DNA of 64,000 nt from Enteractinococcus fodinae. Lineage in GTDB: Bacteria; Actinomycetota; Actinomycetes; Actinomycetales; Micrococcaceae. A model generated the notes under the pieces. That model saw only the letters and a list, made by a program, of their open reading frames with translations, did not search any database and was not told the origin of the DNA. Position 1 is the stretch's first letter. Every line of letters begins with the position of its first letter. Positions 8,732 through 17,422 of the stretch are shown piece after piece. The position numbers and the translations under genes are program-made. The stretch covers positions 1,054,001 through 1,118,000 of the forward strand of contig NZ_JAVDYJ010000001.1 of the NCBI RefSeq assembly GCF_031458395.1. The letters are read 5' to 3'.

Positions 8732-9826
8732 TTATTCAAAGTCGTCAGTTTCTAACCGGTTGGTCAACAGTCTGCGCAATGAGGCTAGCCGTTGCGGTCC
8801 GGCCTCTCCGGCGTGGCCTGCGGCCACCCACGCATCGAGAGCACAACCTGGAGAATCTGCTGTGTGGGTACAACCGCGCGGACAGTTCGCAATGGCCTCG
8901 GCCAAGTCTTCGAATGCGGCAACGACGGTATCCGGATCGACCAGACCCATCCCAAAGGAGCGTATCCCAGGCGTATCGATCAGCATGGAGGTGCCCGCCT
9001 GGTTGAGTGGAATGCCCAACGCCGACGACGAAGTGTGACGGCCGCGTCCGGTCACGACATTGACATGTCCCACTGCTCGGTCTGCGCCGGTCAAGGCGTT
9101 CAGCAGGGTAGATTTTCCCACACCAGACGGTCCGATAAGTGCCGAAATGTGTCCCGCCAACCGCTCTTGGAGAGCATCCAGGTCTGCCGGACGCAGGATG
9201 GGGGAGACGTCGTCGCTGTCGGGGTTGAGAGGCCCGATGGTGAAGATTTCTAGATCCAGATGATTGTAGTGTGCGATCAACTCGGTGGGATCGGCCAGGT
9301 CAGTCTTGGTAATGCACAGCACCGGTGTGATTCCGGCGTCGAACGCGGCAACCATGGCCCGATCGATAAACCCGGTGCGAGGTTCTGGATTGGCGGCAGC
9401 TACGACAATGATCAGCGTGTCGGCATTGGCCACCACGACCCGCTCATACGCATCAGTATCGTCTGCGGAGCGACGCAGCACAGTTTCTCGGGGCTGTAAT
9501 CGCACAATCCGGGCTAGAGTGCCTTCCTCACCGGAGGTGTCACCGACGAGGTCGACGAGATCACCGGGCACAATCGAGGTGTTGCGCATTTCGCGTGCGC
9601 GCATCGCGGTAATATAGCGCGCCTTGGTTCCGGGGGTCTTTTTGGTCTTGCGTTGGGCGGCTAGATAGATAGTGTAACGGCCCCGGTCGACCGTTGTGAC
9701 GCGTCCGGTGATGGCGTCTTCGTGGGCGGGCCGGTCTTTGGTCCGTGGTCGGGTGCCGTGTTTCGAGGGCCGTTTCGGGACCGAAGATTCATCGTAGCGG
9801 GAGTAATCGATACGATAACGACTCAT
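8732..9826 (-). CDS. rsgA: Ribosome small-subunit-dependent GTPase A
   Basis: RsgA is a late 30S assembly GTPase. The 364-residue protein has an N-terminal basic extension, an OB fold, and a circularly permuted GTPase domain: G4 TKTD (about 174-177) comes before G1 GPSGVGKST (232-240) and G3 DTPG (284-287). A C-terminal zinc-knuckle region (CPRGCTH and a later Cys) follows. Its ATG overlaps the TGA of aroA by four bases, so it is coupled to aroA. The permuted order of motifs is diagnostic. Confidence 0.95.
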   Translation of the reverse strand: MSRYRIDYSRYDESSVPKRPSKHGTRPRTKDRPAHEDAITGRVTTVDRGRYTIYLAAQRKTKKTPGTKARYITAMRAREMRNTSIVPGDLVDLVGDTSGEEGTLARIVRLQPRETVLRRSADDTDAYERVVVANADTLIIVVAAANPEPRTGFIDRAMVAAFDAGITPVLCITKTDLADPTELIAHYNHLDLEIFTIGPLNPDSDDVSPILRPADLDALQERLAGHISALIGPSGVGKSTLLNALTGADRAVGHVNVVTGRGRHTSSSALGIPLNQAGTSMLIDTPGIRSFGMGLVDPDTVVAAFEDLAEAIANCPRGCTHTADSPGCALDAWVAAGHAGEAGPQRLASLRRLLTNRLETDDFE

Positions 9827-11223
9827 GCGCGAATTCGTCCTTCACCGGCAGCGAGTTTGGCCCACGCGATGGGGAAATCTGGCATAGTTTTGGCGGTGGT
9901 TGCGACATCGGTGACGACGGTGCCATCCACGGCCAGTCCGATGAGCGCTCCGAAGGTGGCCATGCGGTGGTCAGCGTATGACTCGAGTGTGGCGGGATGC
10001 AGCTCGTACCCGCCCGAGAAGGTGAGGTAATCGGGGCCTTCGTCGATGGTGACGCCAAGCTTTTGTGCTTCGGTCCGCAGGGCGGTAAGTCGATCAGTTT
10101 CGTGGCCCCGTAAGTGCCCGATCTTGGTGAGACGAGTCTCCCCGTCGGCCAGCAGTGCCAGGGCGGCGGTCGTCGGGGTCAGTTCAGCTAGGTTTTCTAG
10201 CTCGCCTGCGCCGGTAAGCACGGGACGCCCCGCAGCTGTGCGCGTGCCCGAAACCGTGAGATTGCCATAATCTGTGCCGGGTACGGGGTCGAACGTGACG
10301 GTAGCACCAAATGCGGGCAGGATCTGGCGCCAACGATCGCCGATCTGGGTGGTCTCGAGTGGCCAGTAGGGCACGGTGACGGCCCCACCTGTGATCACCG
10401 CGGCGGCCAAGTATGGTCCGGCATTTGATAAATCAGGCTCGACGGCCGTATCGACGGCAGTTATCGGACCGGGCTCAACCACCCATCGGTTCGGTTCTGG
10501 CGTGTGCACGACCACACCGGCGGCCTCCAGCACCTTGACTGTCATGTCGATGTGCTCGGGGCTGGGTGTGTGCTCTCCGGTGTGTCGGATATCCAGGCCG
10601 TTGGTAAAGGTCGCACCGACCAGTAATAGTGCAGAAACAAATTGGGAGGAACCACCTGAGTCGATAGCTACGGCGCCTCCGGCGGGGGAGCCCTGCCCGT
10701 GGACGGTCAGGGGCAGCCTGCCAATGGGCTCTTGGTCCTGGGCGGTGATGTGGACGCCTGCTTGAAGAAGACCATCGATCACCGGGCCCATGGGTCGGGC
10801 ATAGGACTGCTCGTCACCGTCGATGAGCACGGTGGCGTTCGTGGTGGCTGCTACACCAGGAATAAACCGCATCACGGTCCCGGCCAAGCCGGCGTCAATG
10901 GTGATCTGACCGGTGGTGGCACCCAAGCTGATGGGTGTGACGTCAAGGACGGTGGGGTCGTTATCGACGGGTGTGAACTGGGCCCCTAGCGCGGTGAGCG
11001 CCTCGATCATTAGGTCGGTGTCGCGCGAGACTAAGACGCCGCTTAGGCGGCTGGGTTGCTGAGATAAGGCTGCGAGGACGAGGTGTCGGTTTGTTAATGA
11101 CTTGGAGCCGGGTAGTGCCACGGTGGCATTGACTGGCTGCGTGGTGAAGGGAGCTGGCCAGGCTTCACCGGGGGCGGGCGTCATTGGGACCAACAGGGCC
11201 TCTTTCATAAGATTCGGTGACAT
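9823..11223 (-). CDS. aroA: 3-phosphoshikimate 1-carboxyvinyltransferase (EPSP synthase)
   Basis: Transfers enolpyruvate from PEP to shikimate 3-phosphate in the chorismate pathway. From the ATG at 11223 (AAGGAG six bases upstream) the protein has 466 residues, somewhat longer than the usual 430-450. Motifs include PGSKSLTNRHLVLAAL near the N-terminus, GLAGTVMRF, GSSQFVSALLL and, late, DHRMATFGALIGL. An upstream in-frame ATG at 11238 would place the Shine-Dalgarno inside the gene. First gene of an aroA-rsgA-hisN-crcB-crcB transcript, divergent from sigR. Confidence 0.95.
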   Translation of the reverse strand: MSPNLMKEALLVPMTPAPGEAWPAPFTTQPVNATVALPGSKSLTNRHLVLAALSQQPSRLSGVLVSRDTDLMIEALTALGAQFTPVDNDPTVLDVTPISLGATTGQITIDAGLAGTVMRFIPGVAATTNATVLIDGDEQSYARPMGPVIDGLLQAGVHITAQDQEPIGRLPLTVHGQGSPAGGAVAIDSGGSSQFVSALLLVGATFTNGLDIRHTGEHTPSPEHIDMTVKVLEAAGVVVHTPEPNRWVVEPGPITAVDTAVEPDLSNAGPYLAAAVITGGAVTVPYWPLETTQIGDRWRQILPAFGATVTFDPVPGTDYGNLTVSGTRTAAGRPVLTGAGELENLAELTPTTAALALLADGETRLTKIGHLRGHETDRLTALRTEAQKLGVTIDEGPDYLTFSGGYELHPATLESYADHRMATFGALIGLAVDGTVVTDVATTAKTMPDFPIAWAKLAAGEGRIRA

Positions 11224-11364
11224 GATCAACTCCTTCAAAGATACCCTGTTCTCGCTGTCAGCGTGGCAGTTCAGCCGGCATAAAGGGAATAATTACTGAT
11301 GTTTGCTCGCTGTAGTTGCTAGACGAACACATGCGGTCGTAAAACCAGGAGGTGTTGCAGCATC

Positions 11365-12111
11365 GTGCTCACCATGACTGCGCCGACAGAATCATCGCAT
11401 TTGGCTGTTTTGGGACTAGACTTGGCTGGGATGACTCATTTGCCTTCTGATATCCCTGCAGCCGATGACGGCTCTCGTGTTGATCCGAAAGCTGAGACAG
11501 ACTCACAGCGTCGAGCTCGTTTCGAACGAGACGCGATGCAGTATCTGGATCAGCTGTATTCCGGTGCGCTTCGGATGACGCGCAATCCGGAAGACGCCGA
11601 GGATTTAGTGCAAGAGGCCTACGCTCGGGCGTACTCTTCATTTCATCAGTACAAGCCTGGCACCAATTTACGGGCCTGGCTGTTCCGGATCTTGACGAAC
11701 ACCTACATTAATATCTATCGGAAACGTCAACGGCGTCCGCAAGAAGCCGATGGCGATGGATTAGAAGACTGGCAGATGGCACGTGCCGCTGACCATACCG
11801 CCACCGGGTTGCGTTCAGCTGAGACGGAGGCGTTAGATTATCTCCCCGATAGTGACGTCAAAGAAGCACTGGCGGAGATCTCGGAAGATTTCCGCATCCC
11901 AGTGTATTTAGCAGATGTCGAGGGGTTTGCGTATAAAGAGATCGCCGACATTCTGGATGTTCCCATAGGGACGGTGATGTCTCGACTCCATCGTGGGCGT
12001 CGTAGTTTGCGCGAGTTGCTCACCGACTATGCTGCCGAGCGCGGCATTGAAGGCGCAATCGCATTGCAAAAAGAACAACAATCAGACGCATCGGAGGAGG
12101 CCCAAAAATGA
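11365..12111 (+). CDS. sigR: RNA polymerase ECF sigma factor, SigR/SigH type
   Basis: An ECF sigma factor that in actinobacteria governs the thiol-oxidative and heat stress response. The 248-residue protein has a poorly conserved N-terminal ~50 residues, region 2 ([20 protein letters not shown], then the helix with [17 protein letters not shown]) and region 4 ([20 protein letters not shown]). AGGAGG precedes the GTG start by 12 bases, a little far. Its stop overlaps the ATG of the downstream anti-sigma gene by four bases, tying dose to its inhibitor. I saw no correctly spaced GGAAT/GTT autoregulatory promoter upstream. Confidence 0.93.
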   Translation: MLTMTAPTESSHLAVLGLDLAGMTHLPSDIPAADDGSRVDPKAETDSQRRARFERDAMQYLDQLYSGALRMTRNPEDAEDLVQEAYARAYSSFHQYKPGTNLRAWLFRILTNTYINIYRKRQRRPQEADGDGLEDWQMARAADHTATGLRSAETEALDYLPDSDVKEALAEISEDFRIPVYLADVEGFAYKEIADILDVPIGTVMSRLHRGRRSLRELLTDYAAERGIEGAIALQKEQQSDASEEAQK

Positions 12112-12401
12112 CCTATGAGACCCAGCACGTTCGGACCGAGTCCGACCAGTACGACACAACCGGCGGGTGCCCAGAGGCTCGCATGGATAGCATCTATCGC
12201 TACCTCGACGGTGCTTTAGATACCGCGGATCTTGAGGAAGTTAAAGCACACATCCAGAATTGTTCGGAGTGCCAGTCTGAACATGACTTAGAACTGATCA
12301 TCCGTGACGTGGTTAAACGGTCATGCGATGAAAAAGCTCCCCAGAGTTTGAAGACGAAAATTATGCAGCGTATCGAGCAGTTGAAGACCAACGACCGCTA
12401 A
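12108..12401 (+). CDS. rsrA: Zinc-binding redox anti-sigma factor, RsrA/RshA type
   Basis: Binds and inhibits the preceding sigma factor; oxidation of its zinc-site cysteines releases it. The 97-residue protein carries the ZAS motif HIQNCSEC (H-x3-C-x2-C), an earlier Cys in GGCPEARMD and a later Cys in VVKRSCDEK, with a C-terminal helical tail. The start overlaps sigR (ATGA), as in other actinobacteria. It is followed by a symmetrical terminator. Confidence 0.93.
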   Translation: MTYETQHVRTESDQYDTTGGCPEARMDSIYRYLDGALDTADLEEVKAHIQNCSECQSEHDLELIIRDVVKRSCDEKAPQSLKTKIMQRIEQLKTNDR

Positions 12402-12418
12402 CAGCCTGCACATATACA

Positions 12419-12449
12419 AAAAGTCTGAACTATGAAAGTTCAGACTTTT
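12419..12449. terminator. Bidirectional terminator between rsrA and the bL37 gene
   Basis: AAAGTCTGAAC (12420-12430) and GTTCAGACTTT (12438-12448), extendable by one A-T pair, form a stem with a seven-base loop. A-rich and T-rich flanks on both sides allow it to act for rsrA (plus) and the bL37 gene (minus). Confidence 0.9.
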
Positions 12450-12464
12450 CGTATTTAATGCCGG

Positions 12465-12539
12465 CTAGGCGTTTGGACGCTTGCCGGAGTTGGCACGGTT
12501 CTTGCGACGATCCTTGCGTTTACGACCACGTTTACTCAT
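12465..12539 (-). CDS. Ribosomal protein bL37 (24 residues)
   Basis: A very short gene encoding 24 residues, MSKRGRKRKDRRKNRANSGK then RPNA, almost all basic. It matches the actinobacterial small 50S protein bL37 seen in mycobacterial ribosome structures. AAAGGAG lies nine bases before the ATG, a strong site for such a small ORF, and a terminator at 12419-12449 follows the stop. Location beside the sigR/rsrA locus is conserved as far as I recall. The gene is easy to miss in automatic annotation. Confidence 0.88.
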   Translation of the reverse strand: MSKRGRKRKDRRKNRANSGKRPNA

Positions 12540-12588
12540 CGTGATACTCCTTTCGTTCAATGGCTCCAGAACAGTGTACCACCCACTG

Positions 12589-13200
12589 TTAGCGATGAAT
12601 ATTTGGGTCAGTTATCCCTAACCATTCGAACCAACCCCGGTTCAGCACCAGCCATGCGATCAACCCGTAGGCGGCTTGACCGGGCAGCCCGTCGTTGATC
12701 ATGACGTCTTCGTTAAAGTTTTGGTGATTCACCAGATCGGTGAACGCGTCAATGTAAGGGACTTCGCGGCGCACGGCGACATCTTGGTATGCGGCGTTGA
12801 GTTGTGCCAGATGTTTATTGACCGCGGTGTCTTGTGCGGGGGTGGGGCCCACCACGAAGGTCGCAATATTATGTTGGGCTGCCCGGTCAAGTGTGTTGGC
12901 CAGGTGCAGCCGGGCGCGTGCTGAGGATCCGGCCATCTCAAGTGGATCCTGTGGCACTGCCAGGAGCATACGGTTCTCTGTTTCATCGGTGGCCAGACGG
13001 GGCAGCACCTCGTTCTCCCAGCGATCTGCAAGTTGTGCTGTGGTTTCGCCGGGAAAGACCAACGGATAGGACTCGATGAGTAGGTCCGGTGCCTGGGTTT
13101 TTGCCAGCACGCGGCCAAGCCATCCGAGACCGCGGGCATCACCGGCACCGGTGAGGGTTTGGGCACCGACGGAGAATAATCGGATGTTTCGAGTGTGCAC
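12589..13200 (-). CDS. SGNH/GDSL-fold protein with degenerate active site
   Basis: About 203 residues from the GTG at 13200 (AAAGAGG eight bases upstream). The layout follows the SGNH hydrolase fold: block I reads SVGAQTLTGAGDARGLGW, block III-like region GPTPAQD, block V DGLPGQAAYGLIAW. The catalytic Ser of GDS is replaced by Gln (GAQ) and the block V His of DGxHP is replaced by Leu (DGLPG), so ordinary esterase activity is unlikely. No signal peptide or membrane helix is seen. Neighbours are the bL37 gene and, upstream, kgd. It may be a pseudoenzyme or use other residues. Confidence 0.7.
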   Translation of the reverse strand: MHTRNIRLFSVGAQTLTGAGDARGLGWLGRVLAKTQAPDLLIESYPLVFPGETTAQLADRWENEVLPRLATDETENRMLLAVPQDPLEMAGSSARARLHLANTLDRAAQHNIATFVVGPTPAQDTAVNKHLAQLNAAYQDVAVRREVPYIDAFTDLVNHQNFNEDVMINDGLPGQAAYGLIAWLVLNRGWFEWLGITDPNIHR

Positions 13201-13271
13201 GTATTTTGCCTCTTTCACGAACCGGTATTTGTTCTACTGTAGCGCTCGGAAGTCGAAATCTGCGGTTAAAT

Positions 13272-13306
13272 GCTTGTGGCGGCCCAATTCGTGGGCCGCC
13301 ACAAGC
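13272..13306 (-). terminator. Hairpin terminator after kgd
   Basis: A perfect 15-bp stem (13272-13286 with 13292-13306) and five-base loop lie just downstream of the kgd stop. On the minus strand it is followed by ATTTAA rather than a clean T-run. Confidence 0.75.
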
Positions 13307-13328
13307 GGAGTGCTAAGCGATTGCTGAG

Positions 13329-16300
13329 CTAGGCGCCGAAGACATCCTGCAAGAGGGTTTCTTGTTCTTCATCATGACGTGGTTTATTACCCGCTGCTGG
13401 GGATGCAGAAGCCGGACGGCTAATGACCGCGACTTCACGCTCCAGCTGCGGTACCAGGTACTGCATCATGAACGGCCACGGACCTTGGTTTTCTGGTTCG
13501 TCTTGGACCCAGTGCACCGAGGCGTTGGGGTATTTGTCCAATTCGGTCTTGATCGCTTCGATCGGAAGCGGGTAGAGCTCTTCAACCCGGACCAGAGCGA
13601 TATCGGATTCCAGATCCAGTTTCTTCCGCCGGTCGACCAGATCGTAATAGAGCCGACCCGACACTAGGACTACCTTGGATGCTGAGGCAGCGGCCCGATT
13701 ATCAGGCACGACGGGCATGAAGCGTCCACGGGTGAAGTCTTCCACCTGGGATGCTGCAGCACGCAGGCGCAGCAGCTGCTTCGGGCTGAACACGACCAGT
13801 GGACGACGCGGTGTCGAGTAGGCGTGTTCACGCAGCAGGTGGAAGTGATTTGCACCGTAGGACGGCTGGACGACGCGCATGTTTTCCTCTGCAGACAGCT
13901 GCAAGAACCGTTCGATGCGTGCCGAGGAGTGGTCTGGCCCCTGGCCCTCATAACCGTGGGGCAGTAACAGCACGATCGAGGAGTGTTGGTTCCACTTCTG
14001 TTGCGATGAGGAAATGAACTCGTCAATGACGATTTGTGCGCCGTTGACGAAGTCACCAAATTGCGCTTCCCACAGCACCAGGGCTTCTGGTCGTTCGACC
14101 GAGTAGCCGTACTCAAAACCAAGGGCGGCGTATTCGGAGAGCAACGAGTTGTAGATCCAGAACTTGGCTTGATCATTGGACAAGGAGGCTAGTGGTGTCC
14201 ATTCGTCGTTGGTCTCGCGGTCGTAGAAGACAGCGTGACGCTGGACGAAGGTTCCACGGCGCGAGTCCTGCCCGGCCAACCGGACTGGGACGCCCTCCAT
14301 GGCCAAGGAACCGAAGGCTGCGAGTTCTGCAAAGCCCCAGTCGATGTTGCCGTTGATGGCCATCTTTTGACGGCGCTCCAACAGGGTGAGCAGTTTCGGG
14401 TGCACGTTGAAGCCCTCTGGGATCTCCATGTGCACATCGCCAATGCGGCGCAACATGTCTTCGGAAATCGCGGTGGACTCAGGCTTGTAGCGCTCTGAAG
14501 TGTCCTCGATACCGTGTGCTGAACCCAGGATTGGGATCGGCGAGGTTTCCGCTTCGCCAATTTCGGCGAAAGCGGCTTCCAGACGATTCTTGTAATCGGC
14601 TGCGGCCTGGTCTGCTTCCTCCTGGGTGATGTCACCACGACCAACCAGCGCGTCAACGTAGAGGCGACGCGTGGAGGTCTTGTTGGAGATCAGGTTGTAC
14701 ATGCCAGGCTGGGTCATCGAAGGATCGTCACCCTCGTTGTGGCCACGACGACGGTAGGTGATCAAATCGATCACGACGTCGCGGTGGAAGCGCTGACGAT
14801 ATTCATACGCCAACTGAGCTGCCTGGACAACGGCCTCTGGGTCATCTCCGTTGACGTGGATGACCGGAGCCTGAATCGACCGGGCGACATCGGTGGCGTA
14901 GGTGGTGGAACGAGACTGCGATGGCGGGGTGGTGAACCCAACCTGGTTGTTAATAATTACGTGCACCGTACCACCGGTGCGGTACCCGCGCAGTTGTGAC
15001 ATCTGCATGGTCTCAAATACCACGCCCTGACCAGCGAAGGAGGCGTCACCGTGAATCTGGATTGGCAACACCGAATACGATTTCGGCGATTTCGTGCCGT
15101 GGTCGTAGCGGTCTTGCTTGGCCCGGACGATACCTTCTAACACGGGGTTGACGGCTTCGAGGTGCGACGGGTTGGCCGCAACCGAGACGGTCGTGGTATT
15201 GCGGTTATACGAGGTAAAGGTGCCTTCGGTACCCAGGTGGTACTTGACGTCACCGGAGCCCTGGGCGATACCGGAATCAACATCGCCCACGAATTCCCGG
15301 AACACCTGTGTGAAGGTCTTGCCGGCAATGTTGGTGAGCACGTTGAGACGACCGCGGTGGGCCATCCCGATGGCGACTTCGTCCAAGCCATCATCTGCGG
15401 CACCTGACAGTACCGCGTCCAATAGGGCGATCAGCGATTCGGAACCCTCGAGGGAGAAGCGCTTTTGGCCCACGAATTTGGTCTGCAGGAAGGTCTCGAA
15501 GGCTTCGGCTGCGTTCAGCCGGCCCAGAATGCGCAACTGCTCTTCGCGAGTCGGCTTCGTGAACGGGTGTTCCAACTTGTCCTGGAACCAGGCGCGCTGT
15601 TCCGGGTCGTCGATGTGCATGTACTCGTAACCAGAGTTGCGGGTATATGCATCACGCAGCACCCCGAGCAGGTCACGCAGCAACATGTTCGGTTTGCCGC
15701 CAATACCGCCGGTAGGCCAGATCCGGTCAAGATCCCACAGAGTCAATCCATGTGAGTCTAGGTCAAGATCCGGGTGGGTACGCATGCGGTATTCCAGCGG
15801 GTCCGTGTCCGCAATGAGGTGGCCACGGACGCGGTAGGCATGGATCAGTTGCTGAATACGAGCGGCCTTGCTCACTTCGTCTTCAGGGTTCACCTGCACG
15901 TCGGGTGCCCAGCGAACCGGGACGGTTGGGATGCGCAGGTTGACGAAGATCTCGTCATAGAAATCGTCTTCACCCAGCAGCAGGTTGTGTACGGTGCGCA
16001 AGAATTCGCCCGAACCGGCACCCTGGATGACGCGGTGGTCATAGGTTGAGGTGACGGTCATGGTCTTCGAAACTGCCAGATCCGAGAGCACTTTTTGCGA
16101 CGTGCCTTCAAATTCGGCCGGGTAGGTCAAAGCGCCGACACCGATGATGGCCGCTTGGCCTTCAGACAACCGCGGGACCGAGTGAACGGTACCTATACCG
16201 CCGGGGTTGGTTAGCGACACGGTGGTGCCCGAGTGGTCTTCCATCGTGAGTTTATTGTTCAGCGCGCGTTTGACCAGATCTTCATACGCTTCCCAGAACT

Positions 16301-17093
16301 CGCGGAAGTTCATGGTCTCAACAGCTTTAATCGACGGCTGGACCAGGACGCGTTCACCCTTCGCACCTGGCAGGTCGATGGCCAACCCGAAGTTGATGTG
16401 GGCCGGGTTGACCTTAAACTTCTTGCCGTCTTCCTCTCGGTACAGCGCATTCATCTCAGGGTGCTTGACCAAGGCCCGAATAATCGCATAACCGATCAGG
16501 TGGGTGAAGGAGACCCGTCCGCCTCGGGTGCGCTGAAGGTGGTTGTTAATCACCGTACGGTTATCAATGAGCGCCTTGACCGGAATGTCGCGCACCGTGG
16601 TCGCGGTGGGCATGGATAGCGACGAGTCCATATTGGCGGCAATCGCCTGGGACATCCCACGAAGGCGGACCCACTCGTCTTCCTTCGCCTCGCCGGCGGC
16701 TTCTTCTTTGTCGCGTTCTGCTTGAGCAGCTATTGACGGTTCGGAAGTAATGGCTTGGGGGGACTCTTCAGCACGACGAACTTTAGGCTTGGGTGGCTTC
16801 TTGGAGTTCGCCGCAGCTTCTGCAGGCTCAGACTTAGCTGGTTTCTTCGATTCAGCAGCCGCGGGCTTTGCAGCTTCTTTGGTCTGTGCGGGTTGAGCAG
16901 GTGCGGCGGTCTGGGAGTCTGCGGCTTGCTGGTTGTTACCAGAATTGTTGGCAGATTCTAAACGGGCGAAGATTTCGGCCCATTTTTCATCCACAGAAGA
17001 CTTATCCGCCTTGTACTTTTCGTAGATATCCGCAACAAGCCATTCATTCCCGGGAAATTCCTCGGAGAGCTGGGCGGACGTAAGTTCTGGCAC
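13329..17093 (-). CDS. kgd: Multifunctional 2-oxoglutarate dehydrogenase E1/E2 (Kgd/OdhA)
   Basis: The actinobacterial fusion that carries out the E1 (thiamine-dependent) and E2 (succinyltransferase) steps of 2-oxoglutarate oxidation. From the GTG at 17093 (GAAGAGG eight bases upstream) it has 1254 residues. Order: a short helical N-terminus (LSEEFPGNEWLVADIYEKY); an Ala/Lys/Pro linker; an E2 catalytic domain with DHRVIQGA near residue 360; and a long E1 domain with HGDASFAGQG, the thiamine region (VGFTTPPSQS and DDPEAV) and transketolase-like C-terminal domains. As usual there is no lipoyl domain; it borrows one from the pyruvate dehydrogenase E2. An ATG at 17237 would add 48 residues of poor quality. 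Divergent from guaB1. Confidence 0.96.
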   Translation of the reverse strand: MPELTSAQLSEEFPGNEWLVADIYEKYKADKSSVDEKWAEIFARLESANNSGNNQQAADSQTAAPAQPAQTKEAAKPAAAESKKPAKSEPAEAAANSKKPPKPKVRRAEESPQAITSEPSIAAQAERDKEEAAGEAKEDEWVRLRGMSQAIAANMDSSLSMPTATTVRDIPVKALIDNRTVINNHLQRTRGGRVSFTHLIGYAIIRALVKHPEMNALYREEDGKKFKVNPAHINFGLAIDLPGAKGERVLVQPSIKAVETMNFREFWEAYEDLVKRALNNKLTMEDHSGTTVSLTNPGGIGTVHSVPRLSEGQAAIIGVGALTYPAEFEGTSQKVLSDLAVSKTMTVTSTYDHRVIQGAGSGEFLRTVHNLLLGEDDFYDEIFVNLRIPTVPVRWAPDVQVNPEDEVSKAARIQQLIHAYRVRGHLIADTDPLEYRMRTHPDLDLDSHGLTLWDLDRIWPTGGIGGKPNMLLRDLLGVLRDAYTRNSGYEYMHIDDPEQRAWFQDKLEHPFTKPTREEQLRILGRLNAAEAFETFLQTKFVGQKRFSLEGSESLIALLDAVLSGAADDGLDEVAIGMAHRGRLNVLTNIAGKTFTQVFREFVGDVDSGIAQGSGDVKYHLGTEGTFTSYNRNTTTVSVAANPSHLEAVNPVLEGIVRAKQDRYDHGTKSPKSYSVLPIQIHGDASFAGQGVVFETMQMSQLRGYRTGGTVHVIINNQVGFTTPPSQSRSTTYATDVARSIQAPVIHVNGDDPEAVVQAAQLAYEYRQRFHRDVVIDLITYRRRGHNEGDDPSMTQPGMYNLISNKTSTRRLYVDALVGRGDITQEEADQAAADYKNRLEAAFAEIGEAETSPIPILGSAHGIEDTSERYKPESTAISEDMLRRIGDVHMEIPEGFNVHPKLLTLLERRQKMAINGNIDWGFAELAAFGSLAMEGVPVRLAGQDSRRGTFVQRHAVFYDRETNDEWTPLASLSNDQAKFWIYNSLLSEYAALGFEYGYSVERPEALVLWEAQFGDFVNGAQIVIDEFISSSQQKWNQHSSIVLLLPHGYEGQGPDHSSARIERFLQLSAEENMRVVQPSYGANHFHLLREHAYSTPRRPLVVFSPKQLLRLRAAASQVEDFTRGRFMPVVPDNRAAASASKVVLVSGRLYYDLVDRRKKLDLESDIALVRVEELYPLPIEAIKTELDKYPNASVHWVQDEPENQGPWPFMMQYLVPQLEREVAVISRPASASPAAGNKPRHDEEQETLLQDVFGA

Positions 17094-17422
17094 GGTGAAG
17101 GCCTCTTCCGTAAGTTCTTGTGTTTTGAGCGTACACGTGGCGAGACTCGAAACGCCGGGCACGACGATACTCGCCGTTGGTTCCGTTAACAGCGTCCCGG
17201 TACTTATCTTCGGTGAATGCGAACTCACTGAAGGCAACTGTCAACAGCAGCTGGATCCATCATAGTGACAAAGTTAGTTGAATTGCCACAGAATACGATG
17301 AATTGCGCACAGATCGGCTGCGCGCAAAATCACGCCACATAAATGTGATTATGAGCACAGCTACAGCCTCGGATCGACGAGCCAGCGCTGCCAGGAGATG
17401 AAAAAACTGTCATGATGGTCAT
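17094..17422. other. Divergent intergenic region between kgd and guaB1
   Basis: This 329-base gap contains an open extension of the kgd frame and both promoters, which I could not place with confidence. A small inverted repeat, CACAT-AA-ATGTG (17336-17347), nested with AATCAC (17328-17333) and GTGATT (17345-17350), lies 75 bases before guaB1 and could be an operator. AGGAG at 17393-17397 is rather far from the guaB1 ATG. Confidence 0.4.

Noticed and set aside
11285-11320. GGGAAT upstream of sigR as an autoregulated SigR-type promoter
   Set aside because: The GTT elements downstream sit 10 or 24 bases away, not the roughly 16-19 required, so the spacing does not fit.
17094-17237. ATG at 17237 as start of kgd
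   Set aside because: The added 48 residues are low quality and the GTG at 17093 has a Shine-Dalgarno eight bases upstream and the conserved N-terminal sequence.
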